From UMGS882 sp045598975 (GTDB taxonomy: Bacteria; Bacillota; Clostridia; Oscillospirales; CAG-382), in assembly GCA_045598975.1 (NCBI GenBank), contig JAZRVE010000011.1:1-38957 (forward strand): DNA of 38,957 nt. The letters run 5' to 3'. The translations under genes were made by a program, and so were the position numbers. A model generated the notes under the pieces. The model ran no database searches. It was not told the origin of the DNA and was given only the letters and a program-made list of their open reading frames with translations. Below are positions 7,553 through 15,069 of this stretch, in pieces. How positions within the stretch are numbered: the stretch's first letter is position 1; each line of letters starts with the position of its first letter.

Positions 7553-8186
7553 GGCATCTCTTCTCAAAATATTTTTTGAAAAAGCTCGGTCGGTGCGCCT
7601 CGCACAGTCCGAGCCGGTCTACCGCCTCGTAGTGCGCCTTGGTTCCGTAGCCCTTGTGAATGGCAAACCCATAGCCGGGGTACTGCTTTTCCAGCACCTC
7701 CACGCAATAGCGATCCCTCTCGGTCTTGGCGAGAATGGACGCCGCCGCGATGGACGGACACAGGGCGTCGCCGCTTACGACGGCGCGGCAGGGGACGCGG
7801 ATACCGTCGGTCTTATTGCCGTCGATGAGCGCGAAATCCGGCTTTGCGGCAAGAGCGGCAATGGCGCGATCCATGGTGTGCAGGGCGGCTTTCAGGATGT
7901 TGTCGCGCTCGATCTCCTCCACCTCCGCAAAGCACACGGCATAGGCGACGGCATATTCTTTTATGGCTTCGGCGAGCGCCGCCCGCTTCTTTTCCGACAG
8001 CTTTTTGGAATCGTTTAACCCGGCAAGAGCGGGGATGTCCGCCGCGTTGTCCGGCAGGATGACCGCCGCCGCGTAAACGCGCCCCGCAAGCGGTCCGCGT
8101 CCCGCTTCGTCTGCGCCGCAGAGGATACCGCCTGCCGGGGCAAGCGCTTTTTCATAGTCGTAAGAGGGTGCCGGCGCGGTTTTCAC
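7536..8186 (-). CDS. rnhB: Ribonuclease HII
   Basis: A 216-residue RNase HII, which cuts RNA in RNA-DNA hybrids and removes ribonucleotides from DNA. Active-site residues are in place: Asp26-Glu27 in GADEAGRGPLAG, Asp122 in LIDGNK and Asp158 in SIAAASILAKTERD. The N terminus is shorter than in Bacillus RnhB and lacks the extra domain. The start is GTG, preceded by AGGAGAG about 7 bases away. It is 37 bp downstream of the topoisomerase gene and overlaps yraN, so it is probably transcribed from the dnaN side. Confidence 0.95.
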   Translation of the reverse strand: MKTAPAPSYDYEKALAPAGGILCGADEAGRGPLAGRVYAAAVILPDNAADIPALAGLNDSKKLSEKKRAALAEAIKEYAVAYAVCFAEVEEIERDNILKAALHTMDRAIAALAAKPDFALIDGNKTDGIRVPCRAVVSGDALCPSIAAASILAKTERDRYCVEVLEKQYPGYGFAIHKGYGTKAHYEAVDRLGLCEAHRPSFFKKYFEKRCHDGTD

Positions 8187-8223
8187 GGGACGTCTCTCCT
8201 TTCGGAAATCTTTTTCGGGGAAT

Positions 8224-10473
8224 TTACGGCTCGAACAGCGTTTCCTGCTTTTCGAGGTTGAAGGAGGTGCCGGCGCTCGGCAGTTTCGCCTTGCGGAACT
8301 TGCCGTAGGCCTTCATTTCCTCGCTGCCGTCGTCGGTAAATTCGGCGGCGCTGACGACCGTCTGTCCTTTTTTGAGCGAAAAGACGGTGGCGCCGGTCGA
8401 GGTACGGGTGACCTTGCGTGTGAGCTGGGAGGAATTGAGGATGATACAGCGCCCGTTGGACGATTTTAAGATATATTCGGTGACAAAGCCGCGCCCGGTG
8501 TGCTCCGGCAGGTAGTACAGCCCGACGCAGGGCGATTCGGCGTTAAGACCTGCCGTCAGCTTTTTGCGGTTGGTCTTGGTCTCGTAGACCGAAAGCGGGA
8601 GCGCCACGGCTTTGCCGGACGCAAAGAAGACGGCGGCTTCGCCCTTGTAATCGCCTGTCGGGATCATGGCGATGACCTTTTCGTTTTCGGCAAAGGAGAG
8701 CTTGACGGGGATATAGTCGCCGAGCGCCGAGGGTTTGACGGTATCGAAATCGTCGATGCGCGATTTGTAGACGTTGCCGGCGTCGGTAAAGAAGAGCAGA
8801 TCGCACTCGTTGGAGCTTTCATACGCGTAGCGGATGCTGTCGCCGACCTTTAAGTTGTGCTCTTCCGCCTTGCTTTTGTCGGTTTTGGGCGGGAGCAGTT
8901 TCTTGAAGTACCCTTCCGCCGTCAGAATGACGTTCACGGGGTAGACGGCGATCTCCTTGACGGGAAGCTCGGTATGTTCCTCGTACTCGTATAAAATTTC
9001 GGTCTTGCGCGGGATGCCGTACTTTTTCCTGATGTCGGCAAGCTGGTGCGCGATCCTTGTCTTTACCCTGCGGTCGCTGCCCAACACGTCCTCGGTCTCG
9101 GCGATGCGGCGTTCGAGCTCCTCTTTTTCGCTGATGCGCCCGACGATGTGCTCCTTGTTGAGATTGCGCAGTTTGATCTCGGCGATGAATTCCGCCTGCG
9201 TTTCGTCGATGGCAAAGCCTTTCATGAGGTTGGGGATGACGAGCGATTCGCTTTCCGTTTCGCGGATGATGCGGATGGCCTTGTCGATATCGAGAAGGAT
9301 GGCTTCCAGACCATATAGCAGATGCAGTTTTTCCTTCATGCGGGCAAGGTCGAAATACAGTTCCCGCTTGACGCATTCGATACGCCATGCCAGCCATTCG
9401 TCGAGAATGTCCCGCACACCGAGCGTACGCGGCGTACCGCCGATGAGGACGTTGAAATTGCAGGTGTAGCTGTCCTGCAAGGGCGTCAGCCGGAAGAGCT
9501 TTTTCATGAGCTTTTCGGGATCGGCGCCGCGTTTTAAGTCGATGGTGAGCCGCAGTCCGTCAAGTCCCGTCTCATCGCGCACGTCGGAGATCTCGACGAT
9601 CTTCTTTTCTTTGACGAGAGCGGCAATGCGGTCGATGATGGCTTCCACCTTGGCGGTATAGGGAATTTCGGTGATCTCGATGCAGTTTTCTTTTTTGTTG
9701 TAGCCGTAGCGGGCACGCAGACGGAAGGAGCCGCGTCCCGTGCGGTAAATCTCCTCTATCTGGGCTCTGTCGTAAAGCAAGAGCCCGCCCGTCGAAAAAT
9801 CGGGCGCTTTGAGGATGGACAGAAGATCGACGTTTTCATCCTTGATAAATTCGCAGACAACGTCGCAGACCTCGGCGAGATTGAACGAGCAGATGTCGGA
9901 CGCCATGCCGACGGCGATACCCTTGTTGGGAGAAACGAGAATGTTCGGGAAGGCGGTCGGCAGTAAGACAGGCTCTTTTTTGCTGCCGTCGTAGTTGTCG
10001 GTAAAATCGACGGCGTCGCGGTCGATGCCGCCGAAAATTTCTTTGCAGAAGGCGTCGAGCTTGGCTTCGGTGTAACGCGGCGCGGCACAGACCATATCGG
10101 AATACTGCTTGCCGAAAGAGCCCTTGGAATCGACGAACGGATGCAAAAGCGCTTCGTTGCCGCGCGTAAGCCGTACCATGGTCTCGTAGATGGCGGCGTC
10201 GCCGTGGGGATTGAGCTTCATGGTAGCACCGACGATGTTGGAACTTTTGGTGCGGGCACCGGTAAGAAGTCCCATATCGTACATGGTGTACAATAATTTC
10301 CGGTGTGCCGGCTTGAAGCCGTCGATCTCGGGAATGGCGCGGGAAATGATGACGCTCATGGCGTAAGGCATATAGTTTTTGCGAAGCGTTTCGGTGATGC
10401 CCTCGTCGGAAATCGGTGCGTTCACGTTTCCGAACGTATCATTCGGTTTCTTTTTTCTTTTTTCAGCAGACAT
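8224..10473 (-). CDS. parC: Type IIA topoisomerase A subunit (ParC/GyrA family, probably topoisomerase IV)
   Basis: The 749-residue protein has the winged-helix/tower breakage-rejoining domain (about residues 20-460), a coiled stretch, and a C-terminal beta-pinwheel-like domain (about 500-740). The catalytic tyrosine is Tyr134 in AAPRYTEAKLD; SRAIPEIDGFKPAHRKLLY is the classical N-terminal signature. No GyrA-box (QRRGGKG type) is visible in the C-terminal domain, which argues for a decatenating ParC rather than a supercoiling gyrase. At the usual quinolone contact (Ser83/Asp87 of E. coli GyrA) it has Ala93 and Glu97. No B subunit (parE/gyrB) is adjacent. The ATG has GGACGGAG upstream. It lies 49 bp after dnaN, with which it probably shares a transcript. 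Confidence 0.85.
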   Translation of the reverse strand: MSAEKRKKKPNDTFGNVNAPISDEGITETLRKNYMPYAMSVIISRAIPEIDGFKPAHRKLLYTMYDMGLLTGARTKSSNIVGATMKLNPHGDAAIYETMVRLTRGNEALLHPFVDSKGSFGKQYSDMVCAAPRYTEAKLDAFCKEIFGGIDRDAVDFTDNYDGSKKEPVLLPTAFPNILVSPNKGIAVGMASDICSFNLAEVCDVVCEFIKDENVDLLSILKAPDFSTGGLLLYDRAQIEEIYRTGRGSFRLRARYGYNKKENCIEITEIPYTAKVEAIIDRIAALVKEKKIVEISDVRDETGLDGLRLTIDLKRGADPEKLMKKLFRLTPLQDSYTCNFNVLIGGTPRTLGVRDILDEWLAWRIECVKRELYFDLARMKEKLHLLYGLEAILLDIDKAIRIIRETESESLVIPNLMKGFAIDETQAEFIAEIKLRNLNKEHIVGRISEKEELERRIAETEDVLGSDRRVKTRIAHQLADIRKKYGIPRKTEILYEYEEHTELPVKEIAVYPVNVILTAEGYFKKLLPPKTDKSKAEEHNLKVGDSIRYAYESSNECDLLFFTDAGNVYKSRIDDFDTVKPSALGDYIPVKLSFAENEKVIAMIPTGDYKGEAAVFFASGKAVALPLSVYETKTNRKKLTAGLNAESPCVGLYYLPEHTGRGFVTEYILKSSNGRCIILNSSQLTRKVTRTSTGATVFSLKKGQTVVSAAEFTDDGSEEMKAYGKFRKAKLPSAGTSFNLEKQETLFEP

Positions 10474-10522
10474 GGTCTCCGTCCTTATTTTTTCTTGTCT
10501 TTATCGTTCCGGCAGCCTTATT

Positions 10523-11635
10523 TTAACGGCTGCGGATGGGCATAACGAGATAGAGGTAGAACGAATCCTCGTTTCCGGCGTCCTCCGGAAACGTGATGAC
10601 GGTGCCCTTGCCGCCTTCCGCCAGGCGCAAAAGCACTTTTTCGTTATCGCACGCACGGAGCGCGTCGAGTAAGAATACCTGATTGAACAGCACGTCGGTG
10701 GCCTCTCCCTCCATGTGGACGGGGATGCGGTCGCTCGTTTTGCCGCTGTCAGTCTCGCAGGAAAGCTTCAATTCGTCGTTTTCAAAATGAAGCTTGGCGC
10801 TGCTTCTCATCTTTTCGTTGACGATGGCGACACGTTCGAGACTGCCGATGAGGGCGTCGCGGTCGATGACAGCCGTTGCCCTGCACGGCGGAAGGAATTT
10901 TTCGTAATCGGGAAATTCGCCGTCAAGCAGGCGGATGACAAGATACAGATTGTCCTCGTTGAGAATGATATGCTTATTGCCGAGCTCCATATGAATGTCG
11001 TCGTCGCCGTCGTTGAGAAGACGTAAGATGTTCTGCTGTGCTTTGCCCGGCAGGATGAAGGTAAGATCGACGTCGGGATTGTCGGTGGCGCTCTTTTCCT
11101 TTCTCACGGCAAAACGGAAGCTGTCCATGGCGCATACCGAAAGGGTGTTGTCCTTGATCTTGAAGAGAGAGCCCTTCAAGATGGGCTTGGTATCGTCCTT
11201 GCAGAGAGAAAACATGGTCTTGACGAGGATGCTCTTGAACTGTTTTTTGGAAATGGTGAACGCCGTGTGTCCCTTGATCTCGGGAATCTTCGGGTAGGTG
11301 GTGCCGTCCCGTCCCATGACCTCGAAAACGGCGTCTCCCGACGAAAGCGTCAGCATATGGTTTTCTCCGACCGTAAAAACGATGTCGCCGTCCGGCATAC
11401 TGTGGATGATGGGAACGATCTGCACGTCGGCGATGACGCATCCTTCCTGTTCGACGGTCGCGTCAACGGTGGTCTTGATGCCCTTTTCGATGTCGTAGCA
11501 GTACAGCACGATCTGCGTGCCGACGGCTTCCATATAGACGCCGGAGAGGGTGGAATCCGCCGCCTTGCTCTGCGCGATGATGCTGACAGGGACGATAGCC
11601 TTTTCAAATTCCTGCTTGTTTACGGTGAATCTCAT
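10523..11635 (-). CDS. dnaN: DNA polymerase III beta sliding clamp
   Basis: With the ATG at 11635 this is a 370-residue clamp, the usual length, opening MRFTVNKQEFEKAIVPVSII. Three consecutive clamp domains can be followed, with YPKIPEI and KQFKSILVKTMF near the centre, DGEFPDYEKFLPP, and the C-terminal YLYLVMPIR that forms part of the protein-binding pocket. The dimeric ring tethers polymerase III and other partners to DNA. The frame is open upstream to 11785, but those 50 codons run through the DnaA-trio and first DnaA box and are not coding; the ATG has GAAAGGAAAGAG before it. Upstream lies an origin-like region, yet dnaA is not the adjacent gene, nor is recF downstream. No convincing -35/-10 pair was found between trio and start. 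Confidence 0.97.
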   Translation of the reverse strand: MRFTVNKQEFEKAIVPVSIIAQSKAADSTLSGVYMEAVGTQIVLYCYDIEKGIKTTVDATVEQEGCVIADVQIVPIIHSMPDGDIVFTVGENHMLTLSSGDAVFEVMGRDGTTYPKIPEIKGHTAFTISKKQFKSILVKTMFSLCKDDTKPILKGSLFKIKDNTLSVCAMDSFRFAVRKEKSATDNPDVDLTFILPGKAQQNILRLLNDGDDDIHMELGNKHIILNEDNLYLVIRLLDGEFPDYEKFLPPCRATAVIDRDALIGSLERVAIVNEKMRSSAKLHFENDELKLSCETDSGKTSDRIPVHMEGEATDVLFNQVFLLDALRACDNEKVLLRLAEGGKGTVITFPEDAGNEDSFYLYLVMPIRSR

Positions 11636-11699
11636 GATGCTCTTTCCTTTCGTGTCATATCGTATATTCGTTCGCAAACGCAAAAGAGAATATCTCTGT

Positions 11700-11915
11700 C
11701 TTTTTAGTATCATAGAAGAATAGTAGTAGTAGTAGGGGCTGTCGATCTTGTGGAAAAGTAGGAAAAACGCTTGTCCCGTCGGCATTTCGCCTGTGGAAAA
11801 ATCAGGAAGAAACGGTGGAAAACCGTGGGAAAACGCGTGGAGAAAATGTGGAGAGAGAAGAGAGGTCTGTCAACACCCCTGTTGATAGAGTGTTGTTAAC
11901 TCTGTGGAAAAGCAT
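11700..11915 (-). other. Probable replication origin (oriC-like DnaA-box cluster with DnaA-trio)
   Basis: On the minus strand there are three identical TTTTCCACA boxes (11903-11911, 11792-11800, 11749-11757), one CTCTCCACA (11847-11855) and near matches TTTTCCACC (11814-11822) and TTTTCCCAC, all in one orientation toward dnaN. The box at 11749-11757 is followed by a 13-base GC-rich gap and five uninterrupted trinucleotides (TAG x5 on the plus strand, 11721-11735), then AT-rich DNA. Box, GC-rich spacer, repeated 3'-GAT-5' and AT-rich DNA is the basal unwinding element described for Bacillus subtilis oriC. A 9-bp hairpin (11867-11888) lies among the boxes. The region could also let DnaA control dnaN transcription. 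Whole-chromosome skew would decide. Confidence 0.75.
11721..11735. other. DnaA-trio element, five repeats
   Basis: Five perfect TAG trinucleotides on the plus strand, 13 bases from the nearest TTTTCCACA box and on the dnaN side of it. In established origins DnaA assembles along such trinucleotides on single-stranded DNA to open the duplex. Orientation and spacing relative to the box fit that model. Confidence 0.75.
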
Positions 11916-11926
11916 AAAGTGAAAAT

Positions 11927-13435
11927 TTATTTGGTCATGAGTTCGAGAAGGTTGGCGATGCGGGCCGGGGTGTTGGCGGACATGATGTTGTTTAGGATCA
12001 TGACCTCCCCGATGCCGTTTTCCTTGATGAAGGATACGGAATTATAGGGAAACGAGCGGATGTCCGCCACGTAGACCGTCTGATAGTGCGGCACTAAAAA
12101 GGGGATGAAGGCGTTGCCGTAGGATTCCTTGAAAATGATGATTCTTCTGCCGTTTTTGTTTTCCGTCTCGATGACGCAGAGCGGCATATCACCGCCCATG
12201 AAGGTGCAGTAGCCATTGGTTTTTCCGTCTTTATATTCGCTGATGAGCCGTCCCGGATAGGGGGAAAGGTCGCTTTTGTAATTGGTCTGCGTGTAGGCGA
12301 CGTCGATGACGTAATAGTCGACAAAATCGGGATTTTCGGCGATCTTTTTGTCAAGGGAACTGTTGTAGAGCGTGCCGAGAAAGCCGTAGGTGGTGCGCTT
12401 TTCGTAGGTTCCGAGAGGGATGGGGACGAAAGAAGCGTATTCGCAGAATTTTTCGTAGGCTCTGTACGCGCCGAGTCCCGTCCAATGGTGATCCGTCCGG
12501 AAATACAGGTATTCGCCCGCTTCGTAATGGGATTTGAGCGTATCGTAAATGTTTACCGGCACGACCGACGGGGACAGATGGGAGCAGATCAGATCGATAA
12601 ACGGCTTTTCCCGCTTGCCGACCGAATCGTGATAGGCTTCCGGCAGACCGAATTCAAAGTGATTGGGGATGACCATGTTGTATACCGTCACGCCCTTGCC
12701 GAGCGCATCGGCGTAGGCGTTGACGACATCGGCGTAATCGAGGGAAATGCGCTCGCTACCGCCGAATATTTCGAGCGCCGTATCGCCGACGACGAACAGC
12801 GCACCGCGCTTTTCGCCGGTCAGCTCTTCTTTTTCGAGGTTTTGGTAGTCCTCGAATTTCGCTTTGAGCCCCGACGTGTCCAGAAACTGCTGCATCTGAC
12901 TGCCGGATTCGGCGTAATACGGATCGTTAAGGTCTATTTTTTCAAGAGACGGTACGCCTTTCGGCGTTTCCGCCGCAAACATTTTTTCAAGTCCGTCTTT
13001 TTGATACAAAAGCAGCGAGACGTCGGTCGGTGTCGCCGTATCCGCCGTACCTGCCGCGTCTGCACTCTCCGCATTTTCCGTGCCGTAATATTTCACATTG
13101 CGGTACCGCACACCGCGCAAGTCCTCCATGCCGAACTTGCTTTCCACGAAAAAGTCCCGGAACGGCAGATTATCGGAAACATAGGCGTCGAGTCCTGCCG
13201 CGTACGAGCCGTCCCAAAGCGTCTCCGCCGAAAACGGCGGCATCCCGGCAAGAGCGCGCTGCTCTTTTTCGGATACTTCCTTTTTGGGAAGGAACAAAAA
13301 CAACAGCCCGAACAGCGTAAGGATCACCACAAACCCCGCGACGAACAGAAAATCGAGCAGAAAATTCCGCTTGCTTGCGGCATTTTTCCTGTTTTTGTCC
13401 GGTGACGGGCGGGAGGTATCGGAAATCGGTTTCAT
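11927..13435 (-). CDS. DHHW-motif, AlgX/SGNH-like cell-surface protein
   Basis: A 502-residue protein with a charged N terminus, one transmembrane helix (about residues 24-49) and a large extracellular domain. It carries the name-giving FRTDHHWTGLGAYRAY (DHHW at 315-318) and FKESYGNAF (437-444), which in AlgX-like/SGNH proteins supply catalytic Asp, His and Ser for acyl transfer to or from surface polysaccharide. Such proteins usually work with a membrane O-acyltransferase (MBOAT); none is in this window, so substrate and partner are unknown. A low-complexity Ala/Asp/Thr insert (about 122-137) interrupts the domain. The gene is last in the kinase-recR set (30 bp after recR) and ends just before the origin-like region. 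Its ribosome site is weak. Confidence 0.85.
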   Translation of the reverse strand: MKPISDTSRPSPDKNRKNAASKRNFLLDFLFVAGFVVILTLFGLLFLFLPKKEVSEKEQRALAGMPPFSAETLWDGSYAAGLDAYVSDNLPFRDFFVESKFGMEDLRGVRYRNVKYYGTENAESADAAGTADTATPTDVSLLLYQKDGLEKMFAAETPKGVPSLEKIDLNDPYYAESGSQMQQFLDTSGLKAKFEDYQNLEKEELTGEKRGALFVVGDTALEIFGGSERISLDYADVVNAYADALGKGVTVYNMVIPNHFEFGLPEAYHDSVGKREKPFIDLICSHLSPSVVPVNIYDTLKSHYEAGEYLYFRTDHHWTGLGAYRAYEKFCEYASFVPIPLGTYEKRTTYGFLGTLYNSSLDKKIAENPDFVDYYVIDVAYTQTNYKSDLSPYPGRLISEYKDGKTNGYCTFMGGDMPLCVIETENKNGRRIIIFKESYGNAFIPFLVPHYQTVYVADIRSFPYNSVSFIKENGIGEVMILNNIMSANTPARIANLLELMTK

Positions 13436-13465
13436 AAGAGTAATGCTCTTTCTCTTTCTCGAAAA

Positions 13466-14089
13466 CTATAATTCATTGCGTCCCGAAAGTGCCCGGGAGA
13501 GCGTGACGTCGTCGGCGTATTCCAGATCCCCGCCGACCGGGATGCCGTAGGCGAGACGGGAAACGCGCACGCCGAACGGCTTGATGAGCCTTGACAGATA
13601 CATGGCGGTGGTGTCGCCCTCGACGGTGGGGTCGGTGGCGAGGATGATCTCGATATTTTCCGCGGGAAACTCGTTCAACAGCGCTTCGACGCGTTTCATG
13701 AGCTCTTTTATTTTCAGATTTTCCGGCGTTTTGCCGTCGAGCGGCGACAAAAGCCCGCCGAGCACGTGGAACACGCCGTTATATTCGCCGATGCGCCCGA
13801 AAGCCGCCACGTCTCGCGGATCTTCCACCACGCAGATGACGTTCTTTTCTTTTTTGGGATCGGCGCAGATGGGGCAGATCTCGGCGTCGGACAGATTCTG
13901 ACAGACCGAGCACAGCCGGATGCTTTTTTTGGCTTCGCGGATGGCGCCCGCAAACTCTTCCGCCTGCGCATCCGTCATGTCCGATACGGCAAAAGCAAGC
14001 CGGTATGCGCTTTTACGCCCGATGCCGGGCAGCATCCGGAAGCACGAGGCGAGATGCTCGATGGGAAAAATATAGGAACTGTCACCCAT
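13466..14089 (-). CDS. recR: Recombination mediator protein RecR
   Basis: A 207-residue RecR, which with RecF and RecO loads RecA onto gapped DNA. Domains in order: helix-hairpin-helix LPGIGRKSAYRLAF (about residues 20-33), the zinc finger CSVC...CPIC (Cys60, 63, 72, 75), and a Toprim domain with VVEDPRDVAA and ILATDPTVEGDTTA. The ATG has AAGGAG upstream. In many Firmicutes recR follows dnaX and ybaB; here it instead follows a sensor kinase gene by 27 bp and precedes the DHHW gene. Confidence 0.95.
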   Translation of the reverse strand: MGDSSYIFPIEHLASCFRMLPGIGRKSAYRLAFAVSDMTDAQAEEFAGAIREAKKSIRLCSVCQNLSDAEICPICADPKKEKNVICVVEDPRDVAAFGRIGEYNGVFHVLGGLLSPLDGKTPENLKIKELMKRVEALLNEFPAENIEIILATDPTVEGDTTAMYLSRLIKPFGVRVSRLAYGIPVGGDLEYADDVTLSRALSGRNEL

Positions 14090-14116
14090 GGCGGAAAACT
14101 CCTTTCGGCGGAAAGA

Positions 14117-14914
14117 TCACGGTGTGGGCTTTGTAAGCGTAAACGTAAAGCGGCAGTCGGTGCCGGGCGTGCCGGAAACGGCGATGTGTTCGCCGAGGGC
14201 GTCGAGCTTTGTCTTGACGATGAAGAGCCCGAGTCCGACGCCGGCTTTTTTGGGCGTAAGTCCGGCGGAGGAAGAGAGATCGGTCTGAAAGAAGCGGTCG
14301 AAGACCTGCTTTTTCTGACTTTCCGTCAGCCCTTTTCCGAAATTGTGCACGGAAATCTCAACGTGAGAGGCGTTTTTCCCGCTCACCGAAACGGTGACGG
14401 CGGTGCCTTCGTCGGCGAATTTGACGGCGTTATCGAGCAGATTGCAAAGTACCTGCATCACGGCGTCCTCGTCCGACAGCACGGGCGTTTTTTCGTCTTT
14501 CGCGTCCTGCACGAACGTCAGCTTTTTTTCTTCCATGCGCAGTTCAAGGGACAGCGCCGCCCGTCTTACCGTTTCCTGCACGTCAAAGACGGTTTTCTGC
14601 GGGATTTTCTTTCCGGAAGCGAGGCGGGAAACATCGAGAAGTGCGCCGGTGAGGCGGGAAAGCCTGTCCGCCTCCTCGGAAATGACCGAAAGGGCGTGAT
14701 CCCGGTTGTCCGGCGGGATCTTATCCTCGCGCAGAGCGTCGGCGAAGCCCTTGATGGCAGTCAGCGGCGAGCGCAGGTCGTGGACGGTATCGGCGAGGGT
14801 ATCGGCTGTTATTTTTCGTTGGATCTTGCGTTCGCGGTACCGTCCTGCCGCGAAGGAGACCGCAAGCAGAGCCGCGACGGCGATAACACCGCCCGCACAA
14901 AGAAGAATGTTCAT
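14117..14914 (-). CDS. Sensor histidine kinase, single membrane anchor, no adjacent response regulator
   Basis: The 265-residue protein has one N-terminal transmembrane segment (about residues 3-24) with almost no extracellular part, a HisKA dimerisation domain with phospho-acceptor His45 in TVHDLRSPLTAIKGFADAL, and a HATPase domain with CNLLDNAVKFAD (N box), VHNFGKGL and GVGLGLFIVK (G boxes). It should autophosphorylate and pass phosphate to a response regulator, but no receiver or DNA-binding regulator lies in this window. Without HAMP or a sensor loop it may read a membrane or cytosolic cue or work with another membrane protein. AGGAGG lies before the ATG and a good promoter (14952-14980) precedes it. 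It leads the kinase-recR-DHHW transcript. Confidence 0.93.
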   Translation of the reverse strand: MNILLCAGGVIAVAALLAVSFAAGRYRERKIQRKITADTLADTVHDLRSPLTAIKGFADALREDKIPPDNRDHALSVISEEADRLSRLTGALLDVSRLASGKKIPQKTVFDVQETVRRAALSLELRMEEKKLTFVQDAKDEKTPVLSDEDAVMQVLCNLLDNAVKFADEGTAVTVSVSGKNASHVEISVHNFGKGLTESQKKQVFDRFFQTDLSSSAGLTPKKAGVGLGLFIVKTKLDALGEHIAVSGTPGTDCRFTFTLTKPTP

Positions 14915-14951
14915 GCGGGATGCCTCCTTCCGACAGATTCATTCAGTATCT

Positions 14952-14980
14952 ATTATACCACACATTTCCCGATTTTGCAA
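14952..14980 (-). promoter_or_regulatory. Sigma-A-type promoter of the kinase-recR-DHHW operon
   Basis: Minus strand: -35 TTGCAA (14975-14980), 17-base spacer, -10 TATAAT (14952-14957), about 37 bases before the kinase ATG. It begins immediately after the T-tract of the upstream operon terminator, so the two units are cleanly separated. Confidence 0.8.
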
Positions 14981-14989
14981 GAGAAAAAT

Positions 14990-15015
14990 GTCGCCCGCCA
15001 GAAATGGCGGGCGAC
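14990..15015 (-). terminator. Intrinsic terminator of the cohesin/dockerin operon
   Basis: Perfect 11-bp stem GTCGCCCGCCA (14990-15000) with its complement (15005-15015) around a four-base loop, followed on the minus strand by ATTTTTC. It lies about 55 bases beyond the last operon gene. Confidence 0.85.
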
Positions 15016-15038
15016 TCCTGTTCTGCCGTTTTTTCAAA

Positions 15039-15059
15039 CCGCGCCGCATCGCGGCGCGG
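15039..15059 (-). terminator. Second GC hairpin after the cohesin operon
   Basis: Nine-bp stem CCGCGCCGC (15039-15047) with complement 15051-15059 and a three-base loop. The following minus-strand bases (TTTGAAAAAA) form only a short T-run, so it probably helps the stronger terminator at 14990-15015 or stabilises the transcript end. Confidence 0.5.
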
Positions 15060-15069
15060 GAAACATGAA

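Noticed and set aside
11640..11720. dnaN promoter
   Set aside because: TTGCGT and TATACG-like pieces are present but no pair has proper spacing, so no call was made.
11636..11785. N-terminal extension of dnaN
   Set aside because: The open frame crosses the DnaA-trio and a DnaA box and encodes a Tyr run; the clamp family begins at MRFTV.
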